A stretch of DNA of 6,491 nucleotides from Acholeplasmataceae bacterium (GTDB taxonomy: Bacteria; Bacillota_I; Bacilli_A; Izemoplasmatales; Hujiaoplasmataceae): NCBI GenBank assembly GCA_012515085.1, contig JAAYZB010000102.1, positions 1 through 6,491 on the forward strand, written 5' to 3'. Each line of letters opens with the position of its first letter. Positions within the stretch are counted from its first letter, which is position 1. This document shows, piece after piece, positions 1-4,863 of this stretch. The translations under genes were made by a program, and so were the position numbers. Under the pieces are notes generated by a model that made no database searches, was not told the origin of the DNA, and saw only the letters and a program-made list of their open reading frames with translations.

Positions 1-74
1 AGGTTCTAGCCAAATTATCCGTCACTTTTTCAGCTTTCATCCTTGAAATCTTCAAAAAAACACGTAAAAATACA
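1..74. other. Left edge, no assignable gene
   Basis: No convincing gene can be assigned here. On the plus strand one frame stays open from the left edge to a TAA at 99-101, inside the next hairpin, and another ends with TGA at 44-46; either could be the tail of a gene from outside, but neither short peptide is recognisable. On the minus strand an ATG at 38-40 opens a frame that runs off the left edge (first residues MKAEKVTDNLART), but the AAGG beside it is too close to serve as a normal ribosome binding site and no promoter is visible. All three remain unproven. Confidence 0.3.
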
Positions 75-110
75 AAAATGACCTTTAGTCTTTTCCACTA
101 AGGTCATTTT
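75..110. terminator. Hairpin, probable bidirectional or backup terminator
   Basis: Arms 75-89 and 97-110 pair almost perfectly, with one bulged T, around a 7-nt loop (90-96). On the minus strand the stem is followed by a T-rich run (TTTTTGTATTTTT), so it could act as a second terminator behind the one at 122-154. On the plus strand the stem ends in TTTT and then GTCT, a weaker tail that could still serve a gene entering from the left. Confidence 0.65.
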
Positions 111-121
111 GTCTACACTCT

Positions 122-154
122 GAAAAAAACTCAACTGGATGTTGAGTTTTTTTC
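122..154 (-). terminator. Rho-independent terminator overlapping the last stop codon of the operon
   Basis: Perfect 14-bp arms, 122-135 and 141-154, enclose a 5-nt loop (136-140). Read on the minus strand, the descending arm is GTTGAGTTTTTTTC, so a seven-T tract closes the stem. The TGA stop of the upstream DUF1361 gene (131-133) lies in this descending arm, and its last few codons form the loop and ascending arm. The mirrored A-tract makes the hairpin usable in the plus direction as well. Confidence 0.88.
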
Positions 155-829
155 TTTTTTATTCATAGGCTTATCTTTTTGAATGAAGAAATACAGCAAG
201 TAACACAGCAGTTGAATTACGACAAATGCGACGATGAAAAACACAGTAAACCAGGAAAAATTCGAGAAAAATTCACGGAGGATTTCCGGAAACTTCCAGA
301 TGTCCCAAGAGTTAAAACGAAAGAAACGGCCAATATAGATTCCAACTGCAGAACAAAAAAGAATGATCAGCACTCCTAGCCATTGGGTGCGTTTCATCAG
401 GGGGAGTAGCAGGTGTTGACGAATCGACTCCAAACTGATTACTCCCAACGCAATACCAATCAATGCGCCAGAGATAATGTGAAATAGCTTTAAATAAGCT
501 TCCATGTTTTGAAGGTAATCCATCGGATGATCGAAACCGCTTTGCCAGATAAAATCCGCTTGATCAAGATAAATCAAGTCTGTGATCACATAAAAGGCGT
601 TGGGATAGAATAAAACCCATATCAAGATCATTCCATAGATCAACCAACGATTTCTGATCTTTTTGTTGGCAATGACAAAGGCAATTAAATAGGGAATCGT
701 CGCAAGCAGGATGTTCCATGCCAGCATAATATGCAGGCCATCACCAATGATGAAGAAGACTGGAAACGAAAGAATCATATAGGAAAAAGAAAGACCAATG
801 ATCATCCAAAAGGTTCTTTTTGAAGTCAT
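131..829 (-). CDS. DUF1361 family integral membrane protein
   Basis: A 232-residue membrane protein matching the DUF1361 family as I recall it; the family's biochemical function is unknown. About six hydrophobic segments are visible, near residues 7-28, 36-54, 61-78, 114-134, 149-167 and 191-216, and the tail is lysine-rich (KDKPMNKKEK). The two most family-like stretches are FYPNAFYVITDL (about 74-85), at the end of the third helix, and IGRFFRFNSWDIW (about 166-178), after the fifth. There is no signal peptide apart from the first membrane helix. The ATG overlaps the stop codon of the upstream membrane-protein gene in an ATGA, which suggests translational coupling and roughly matched output; no separate strong ribosome binding site is needed. 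It is the last gene of the putative operon, and its stop codon lies inside the terminator stem. Family assignment is fairly secure; the role is not. Confidence 0.85.
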   Translation of the reverse strand: MTSKRTFWMIIGLSFSYMILSFPVFFIIGDGLHIMLAWNILLATIPYLIAFVIANKKIRNRWLIYGMILIWVLFYPNAFYVITDLIYLDQADFIWQSGFDHPMDYLQNMEAYLKLFHIISGALIGIALGVISLESIRQHLLLPLMKRTQWLGVLIILFCSAVGIYIGRFFRFNSWDIWKFPEILREFFSNFSWFTVFFIVAFVVIQLLCYLLYFFIQKDKPMNKKEKNSTSS

Positions 830-1506
830 TCGGTATTTTCACTTCCCTTACCATCCACGATATGTTGACTGATTTTTCCTAAGCGCCAATCTAATGAGTA
901 CAATCCGACTCCACCAATCAGGAGTAATCCTGCCAATAGCGAGATATAGCCAAATGACGTCCAAAAACCAATTCGATCAATGTCTAAAAAATAATACGGA
1001 TATCGATTGATCTCACCAGCAAATTCAAACGTTCCACCCAAAGCGGCATATAAATTGATATATAGCAAATAAAGGACCGGGATTACCAGAACCGCCCAAA
1101 TTTCACGGGTGCGAAGCAACCCTTTGGGGCTGAATAAAAAATAGTCAACTAGCATCATGATCGGAGTGAATGTGTGCACAAGAAAATCGATATGAAAAGG
1201 AAAATCATACTCAGGCGTGACTGACAACGTCGGCCATAAAACCAAATGGTAAATGACAAATGTCGTCATAATCGCCATCAGAACACCGGTCTTAACCATC
1301 ATAAATAGCTTCCCTGGAGGGGCTTTTCTCAACGTTTCGATCGTGATGATCGCAAGGACAAATAAGTTGCTTTGAACAGTGAAATAAGAGAGCGATCGGA
1401 TTAAATTTTTTTGAAAGAGGATATTCATCAACACACCGGATAAACAGCCAATGATAAGAATTAGCCGGAATGTCAACCGAATCCATTTGATGTCTGTCTT
1501 CTTCAT
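826..1506 (-). CDS. Pr6Pr family six-pass membrane protein
   Basis: A 226-residue protein with six probable membrane helices, near residues 9-30, 41-59, 66-92, 107-125, 136-156 and 182-204, fitting the Pr6Pr (predicted six-pass) family. Family-like motifs are SYFTVQSN (about 40-47) entering the second helix, H111 and P115 at the start of the fourth, VDYFLFSPKG (about 120-129) in the following loop, and NRYPYYFLDID (about 167-177) before the last helix. The conserved polar residues in or beside helices suggest an enzyme or transporter rather than a plain scaffold, but no activity is known to me. AGGTAAAGGTG lies directly upstream of the ATG. It starts 35 nt after the methyltransferase stop with no terminator between, and overlaps the DUF1361 gene by 4 nt. 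Family call is good; function is unknown. Confidence 0.85.
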   Translation of the reverse strand: MKKTDIKWIRLTFRLILIIGCLSGVLMNILFQKNLIRSLSYFTVQSNLFVLAIITIETLRKAPPGKLFMMVKTGVLMAIMTTFVIYHLVLWPTLSVTPEYDFPFHIDFLVHTFTPIMMLVDYFLFSPKGLLRTREIWAVLVIPVLYLLYINLYAALGGTFEFAGEINRYPYYFLDIDRIGFWTSFGYISLLAGLLLIGGVGLYSLDWRLGKISQHIVDGKGSENTE

Positions 1507-1541
1507 GCACCTTTACCTATCTAGTTTGTCGATCAAATGAT

Positions 1542-2273
1542 CTATTTTTGACAAGTGATAACCAATTGAAGGCTTTGATCTTGGTTGAAGGGATCTTTAG
1601 AAAAACCCGACCAAGTATGGATCTTTCGAAAACCAACAGATTCTAATAGCGATATCATCTCGTTAAAGCGAATTGGCAACAAATCAACCGTATGTGAGAT
1701 GACTTCTTCTGTTTCGGTCAACGTAATCCTTGCTTGAAAACTGATTTTTCCTTCCTTGAACTGATACAACCGTTCGAAAAAGATTCCTGGCCTTATAATC
1801 GTTGGCAAATGATCGATTTGCTGATCAAAAATCCGATCGTAATTGATGATTTGGATGAGACATTTGCCTCCAGGTTTTAAAGCCTGATAGAAGTTATGAA
1901 CCACTTTTCTTGCAACGGAAAGATTTACCGCATGAACGAGGGTATTTCCGATAGAATAGAGTCCATCGACCTCCATACTGAGGTGAAAATTACTCATGTC
2001 CCCCACCATAAACTTGGAATTCAAACCTTTTTGTTTGGCTTTCTGTTTGGCGATATTGATCATTTCCGGATCGAGATCAATTCCTTTTCCTTGATAGCCA
2101 TCTCGTTCCAATTCTAACAAATAGGCCCCTGTAGCGCAACCAATATCCAAAATATTCCCTGTGGGTAAATTGTTTTTCAAAAAAATCAGTGTTTCTCTAT
2201 TTAAGGGAAACAACTGATCATATAATTCAGCAAATGATGGTTTGTTGTCCAATGATATCCATTTCTCCTTCAT
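1542..2273 (-). CDS. Class I SAM-dependent methyltransferase
   Basis: A 243-residue Rossmann-fold methyltransferase, expected to be cytosolic. Motif I is ILDIGCATGAYLLEL (about 41-55). The acidic end of strand 2 is GIDLDPEM (about 64-71), where the first aspartate would hold the SAM ribose. FMVGDM (about 88-93) follows, then YSIGNTLVH (about 106-114), ALKPGG (about 131-136) and IINYD (about 142-146). The GN..H plus NYD combination resembles glycine/sarcosine N-methyltransferases, where I recall the Asn of this motif lying in the substrate pocket; this suggests, without proving, a small-molecule amine substrate. The C-terminal part (about 155-240) carries the strands expected of a small-molecule cap. 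It sits 41 nt after kbl with no visible terminator or promoter. The start is uncertain: the ATG at 2273 has no upstream ribosome binding site, while AAGGAG lies just inside the frame and could serve an in-frame TTG eight codons in (2252). Confidence 0.85.
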   Translation of the reverse strand: MKEKWISLDNKPSFAELYDQLFPLNRETLIFLKNNLPTGNILDIGCATGAYLLELERDGYQGKGIDLDPEMINIAKQKAKQKGLNSKFMVGDMSNFHLSMEVDGLYSIGNTLVHAVNLSVARKVVHNFYQALKPGGKCLIQIINYDRIFDQQIDHLPTIIRPGIFFERLYQFKEGKISFQARITLTETEEVISHTVDLLPIRFNEMISLLESVGFRKIHTWSGFSKDPFNQDQSLQLVITCQK

Positions 2274-2314
2274 ATGGCAGTCGCAATTTAATGAAAAACA
2301 CTCTTAAATATAGC

Positions 2315-3496
2315 TTACAAAATAATATTCATCCGTCGACCGACTTTGGCAAATGCTTCAAGGGCAAAATCCAAATCCTTTTTCTCATGCATTGCGCTTA
2401 TCATTACCCGGAGCCTGCCAGTGCCTAAGGGAACTGTCGGAAATACGATTCCCGAAACAAATACCCCTTCGTCAAGCAATGCCTTGGAAAACGCCATGGT
2501 CTTTGCTTCTTCTCCAATCATTACGGGAGTGATTGGCGTCTCGCTGTGGCCGATATCAAATCCCAAAGCATGCATACCTTGCTTGAAGTATCGGGCGTTA
2601 TCCCAGAGTTTCTTCGTGTATTCATCACTCTCCATCAACATTTTAACGGATTCAATGATTGCGCCAAGTGCCATTGGCGGTATGGCTGTCGAAAACAAAA
2701 GGGGACGGGCGCGATGCAATAGCCATTCTTTGACGTTCTTCTTGGTGGCAACATAACCTCCGACGACGCCAATCGCTTTAGATAAGGTGCCAACGATAAA
2801 ATCGATTTTCCCGTGCAAGCCAAAATGATCAACTGTTCCTCGTCCTGAATGACCGAGAACACCACTTCCATGAGCATCATCGACGTATACCAAGGCGTTA
2901 TATTGTTCCGCCAATTTAACGATTGCGGGCAATTTCGCCAAATCACCATCCATGGAAAAAACACCATCGCTGATGATGATCACTTGATGATATTGTTCTC
3001 TTTTCTCTTTCAAAATTCGTTCCAGATCGATCATATCCGAATGTTTGTATACTGCTTTATCCGCTTTTGCAAGCCTGACCCCATCAATGATCGATGCATG
3101 ATTCAACGAATCGCTGATAATTAAGTCTCCCGGTTGGACAATTGCTGGAATCGTACCCAAATTACACGTGAGCCCCGATTGGAAGCAAACAACGGCTTCC
3201 TCTTGTTTGAATTCTGCCAGCAAATTTTCTAAGGTTTCCAATAAGTCTTGATTGCCAACAATCGTTCGTACGCTTCCGGCACCAACCCCATATTTTTCAA
3301 TCGCTTCAATTGCTTTTTGCTTGACTCTTGGGTGATTGGCGAGACCCAGATAATTATTGGATGACAAATTGACTACTGACCGATGATTCAAATCGATGAC
3401 ATTGGAGCATGGACCATAGTTGATGGGTAATACTCGGTATACACCTTCTTTTTTCAATCCATCAACCAAGGTGTCGATATACGCTAGTTTTTTCAT
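2315..3496 (-). CDS. kbl: Glycine C-acetyltransferase (2-amino-3-ketobutyrate CoA ligase)
   Basis: A 393-residue fold-type I PLP enzyme of the alpha-oxoamine synthase family, cleaving 2-amino-3-ketobutyrate with CoA to glycine and acetyl-CoA. Visible landmarks: NLSSNNYLGLANHP (about 43-56); SLNHASIIDGVRL (about 130-142), whose H133 should stack on PLP; SDGVFSMDGD (about 176-185); VDDAHG (205-210), with D206 and H209 as cofactor-binding residues; and GTLSKA (236-241), with K240 as the Schiff-base lysine. Length is close to the E. coli enzyme (about 398). The close relative BioF shares these motifs; the immediately preceding tdh gene and the local match to Kbl (LNHASIIDGVRL, PVMIGEE) decide for Kbl. 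Translation start is clear: AGGAGG lies 4 nt before the ATG and begins almost at the tdh stop codon, with an 11-nt intergenic gap, so the pair is co-transcribed. Confidence 0.93.
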   Translation of the reverse strand: MKKLAYIDTLVDGLKKEGVYRVLPINYGPCSNVIDLNHRSVVNLSSNNYLGLANHPRVKQKAIEAIEKYGVGAGSVRTIVGNQDLLETLENLLAEFKQEEAVVCFQSGLTCNLGTIPAIVQPGDLIISDSLNHASIIDGVRLAKADKAVYKHSDMIDLERILKEKREQYHQVIIISDGVFSMDGDLAKLPAIVKLAEQYNALVYVDDAHGSGVLGHSGRGTVDHFGLHGKIDFIVGTLSKAIGVVGGYVATKKNVKEWLLHRARPLLFSTAIPPMALGAIIESVKMLMESDEYTKKLWDNARYFKQGMHALGFDIGHSETPITPVMIGEEAKTMAFSKALLDEGVFVSGIVFPTVPLGTGRLRVMISAMHEKKDLDFALEAFAKVGRRMNIIL

Positions 3497-3507
3497 ATGT
3501 CCTCCTT

Positions 3508-4575
3508 TTAAGGGATTAAAATTATTTTGCCACAGTTACGAGATCCCATGAGATCAGCGGCTTCTTTGATACTGGACAAAGGGAATCGATGCGTGACCAA
3601 CTGATCCAGATGCAATTTTTTGGATGCAATCAATGCTTTCATCTGATCCCACGTTTCATAGATTCGCCGACCAACAACACCATATATATGAACTCCTTTA
3701 AACACCACATCGTTTGCGAAGTCGAGTTCGATTGGTTCTGAGGGAATCCCCAACATGGAGATTCCACCTCCCGGTTTCAAATATTTAAAAGCTTGTTCAA
3801 TCGCTATTTTATTACCTGAAAACTCGCCGATGACATCGACACCAGCGTTATCAGTGATTCGCATGATTTCCTGATATACATCTTGAGTGATGGGATTGAT
3901 GATATCCGTTGCGCCTAGTTTTTTGGCAAGATTCCGGCGATATTCATTCACTTCAATCGCAATGATCTGTTTTGCGCCAACCGCTTGGGCGATGTCCACT
4001 CCCATCAAGCCGATCGGACCACAGCCAAGAACGGCTACGGTTTTATCTTTTAACGGGAAATGCATCATCGTATGAACTGCATTACCCAGAGGTTCTTGAA
4101 TTGACAACAGCAATAAATCTTGATTTTTATCATTAACGAAACAGTTTGCTTCCGGTATTTTGACGTATTCAGCGAAACAACCGTCGGTATCAACTCCAAT
4201 AATTTTCGTGTTTTTACAAATATGCCCTTCATTTCTTAAGCAGAATTCACATTCATTACAAATGATATGTGTTTCTGCACTAACCACATCTCCGATTTGG
4301 ACTCGCGAGACTTTTTTCCCAATCTTGATAATTTCGCCACAAAGTTCATGTCCAACCGTAAGTGGAAGTTTGATTCGGTGTTGACTCCACGAATCCCAAG
4401 TATAAATATGGTAATCGGTTCCACAAAACGATGCGGAGAGAACTTTGATCAACACCTCATTATCTTCGAGTAAAGTTGATAATTGTTTCTTTTTGTACGT
4501 GAATCCGGGTTCGGGTTTTTCTTTAGTGACCGCCATCATTGTGATTGTTTCGGGTAATTCTTTACGTTTTGTCAT
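3508..4575 (-). CDS. tdh: L-threonine 3-dehydrogenase, zinc-dependent
   Basis: Medium-chain, zinc-dependent dehydrogenase oxidising L-threonine with NAD+ to 2-amino-3-ketobutyrate, the substrate of the next gene, kbl. Numbered from an upstream in-frame ATG at 4605 (365 residues; subtract 10 for the start used here), catalytic zinc ligands are C61, H86 and E87 within FCGTDYHIY and VGHE. Structural zinc cysteines are C116, C119, C122 and C130. The NAD site is GCGPIG (194-199), followed by E218 in IEVNEYR, which favours NAD over NADP; EPLGNAVHT (171-179) is also Tdh-like. WDSWSQ (70-75) and VNEYR separate Tdh from other family members. I chose ATG 4575 (355 residues) because GGAGAAGGAG lies 12 nt upstream, whereas ATG 4605 has no good ribosome site, is only about 16 nt from the predicted transcript start and touches a cre-like operator. 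Either start gives a somewhat longer N-terminus than the 341-residue E. coli enzyme. First gene of the operon. Confidence 0.92.
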   Translation of the reverse strand: MTKRKELPETITMMAVTKEKPEPGFTYKKKQLSTLLEDNEVLIKVLSASFCGTDYHIYTWDSWSQHRIKLPLTVGHELCGEIIKIGKKVSRVQIGDVVSAETHIICNECEFCLRNEGHICKNTKIIGVDTDGCFAEYVKIPEANCFVNDKNQDLLLLSIQEPLGNAVHTMMHFPLKDKTVAVLGCGPIGLMGVDIAQAVGAKQIIAIEVNEYRRNLAKKLGATDIINPITQDVYQEIMRITDNAGVDVIGEFSGNKIAIEQAFKYLKPGGGISMLGIPSEPIELDFANDVVFKGVHIYGVVGRRIYETWDQMKALIASKKLHLDQLVTHRFPLSSIKEAADLMGSRNCGKIILIP

Positions 4576-4587
4576 CTGGGTGATTGG

Positions 4588-4597
4588 CTCCTTCTCC
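4588..4597 (-). promoter_or_regulatory. tdh ribosome binding site that decides its start
   Basis: The minus strand reads GGAGAAGGAG, two overlapping Shine-Dalgarno cores. It ends 12 nt before the ATG at 4575, at the long end of usual spacing, but lies inside the frame if translation began at 4605. It is the main reason to prefer the shorter protein. Confidence 0.6.
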
Positions 4598-4604
4598 AAT
4601 GTCA

Positions 4605-4618
4605 TTAAAACGCTTTCA
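4605..4618 (-). promoter_or_regulatory. cre-like CcpA operator downstream of the tdh promoter
   Basis: The minus strand reads TGAAAGCGTTTTAA, which agrees with the cre consensus TGWAANCGNTNWCA at 13 of 14 positions; only the penultimate base (A for C) differs. It is centred about 10 nt downstream of the predicted tdh transcription start. In Bacillota, a CcpA site there normally blocks transcription when preferred sugars are present, which would suit a catabolic threonine pathway. Binding is inferred from sequence alone. Confidence 0.6.
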
Positions 4619-4627
4619 TTATCTTAT

Positions 4628-4636
4628 ATTATAACA
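4628..4636 (-). promoter_or_regulatory. tdh operon promoter, extended -10 without a -35 box
   Basis: The minus strand reads TGTTATAAT, a perfect TATAAT with the extended TGn element, placing the transcript start near 4621. At the 17-bp spacing the -35 position (4651-4656) reads CTCTCT, which has no useful resemblance to TTGACA. The promoter may rely on the extended -10 or on an activator bound upstream. Confidence 0.65.
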
Positions 4637-4659
4637 TAACATCACTCACGAGAGAGCGC

Positions 4660-4678
4660 ATTTTTTCCTTGAAAAAAT
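4660..4678. repeat. 8-bp inverted repeat just upstream of the tdh promoter
   Basis: ATTTTTTC (4660-4667) and GAAAAAAT (4671-4678) are perfect complements around a 3-nt centre, CTT. Relative to the predicted tdh start near 4621 the element spans about -39 to -57, the place of an UP element or an activator site. It is AT-rich, so chance or a simple A-tract effect is possible. Confidence 0.5.
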
Positions 4679-4685
4679 AAAAAGA

Positions 4686-4708
4686 TTGGAAATCGACTGG
4701 GATTCCAA
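4686..4708. repeat. TTGGAA/TTCCAA inverted repeat in the divergent control region
   Basis: TTGGAA (4686-4691) and TTCCAA (4703-4708) form 6-bp inverted arms 11 nt apart. The repeat encloses the -35 box of the distal regulator promoter. A third TTGGAA occurs at 4818-4823, as the -35 box of the proximal regulator promoter. This spacing is compatible with a protein contacting one face of the helix, but no binding protein can be named. Confidence 0.45.
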
Positions 4709-4721
4709 AATTTGTTATAAT
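4693..4721 (+). promoter_or_regulatory. Distal candidate promoter for the AraC-type regulator
   Basis: TCGACT (4693-4698, four of six matches to TTGACA), a 17-bp spacer ending in TGT, and a perfect TATAAT (4716-4721) form a good extended promoter. The predicted start near 4728 would give the regulator mRNA a leader of about 136 nt. The -10 overlaps an imperfect palindrome at 4715-4735. Confidence 0.55.
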
Positions 4722-4735
4722 AATCATCATTATAA
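4715..4735. repeat. Imperfect 21-bp AT-rich palindrome over the distal -10
   Basis: TTATAAT (4715-4721) and ATTATAA (4729-4735) are perfect 7-bp inverted arms. Two of the three inner pairs also match, leaving one mismatch (4722/4728) and a central C at 4725. The left arm contains the TATAAT of the distal regulator promoter, so a protein bound here would occlude it. Base composition makes chance palindromes more likely here. Confidence 0.45.
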
Positions 4736-4817
4736 ACTCACCTTAAAACAAATGAAAAGCACAAAAAATGAACATTTTCATCTTTCATATAAAATATCTA
4801 TTTCTATCATTTTATTC

Positions 4818-4845
4818 TTGGAATACCATGTTTTTATGGTATACT
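4818..4845 (+). promoter_or_regulatory. Proximal candidate promoter for the AraC-type regulator
   Basis: TTGGAA (4818-4823, four of six matches to TTGACA), a 16-bp spacer and TATACT (4840-4845) preceded by TGG form an extended -10 promoter. The predicted start near 4852 gives a very short leader that still includes the GGGTGAT ribosome site. This places the promoter inside any longer version of the regulator ORF, which argues for the start at 4864. Confidence 0.6.
4823..4842. promoter_or_regulatory. Perfect inverted repeat in the regulator promoter, putative operator
   Basis: ATACCAT (4823-4829) and ATGGTAT (4836-4842) are perfect inverted arms with a 6-nt centre (GTTTTT). The element runs from the last base of the -35 box into the -10 box, so occupancy would block RNA polymerase. 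Autorepression by the regulator is one reading, though AraC-type proteins more often bind direct repeats, so another dimeric repressor is possible. A hairpin role is unlikely because the repeat lies almost wholly upstream of the transcript start. Confidence 0.55.
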
Positions 4846-4852
4846 TTTTTTC

Positions 4853-4859
4853 GGGTGAT
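4853..4859 (+). promoter_or_regulatory. Ribosome binding site fixing the regulator start
   Basis: GGGTGAT, a good match to the 3' half of the AGGAGGTGAT Shine-Dalgarno complement, lies 4 nt before the ATG at 4864. The in-frame ATG at 4768 has no comparable site. Confidence 0.65.
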
Positions 4860-4863
4860 AACC

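Noticed and set aside
1292..1510. Minus-strand 72-codon frame starting MHEEDRHQ, overlapping the Pr6Pr gene start
   Set aside because: It lies out of frame within a gene with clear family motifs and membrane helices, and its own product has no recognisable composition or motif.
1531..1542. Short palindrome GATCAAATGATC between the methyltransferase and Pr6Pr genes
   Set aside because: The 5-bp arms with a 2-nt centre are too short for a stable hairpin and no T-tract follows, so it is not called a terminator.
2274..2314. Possible terminator or promoter between kbl and the methyltransferase
   Set aside because: A short T-run is present but no GC-containing stem precedes it, and no paired -35/-10 elements were found.
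2346..2756. Plus-strand 136-codon frame antisense to kbl
   Set aside because: It is an antisense shadow of a strongly conserved enzyme gene, with no ribosome site or recognisable protein.
2635..2967. Minus-strand 110-codon frame inside kbl
   Set aside because: It is a shifted frame of kbl, whose catalytic motifs run uninterrupted in the main frame; there is no sign of a frameshift.
4660..4678. Possible CodY box
   Set aside because: CodY sites have one base between the TTC and GAA halves; here there are three, and the remaining 15-mer matches poorly.
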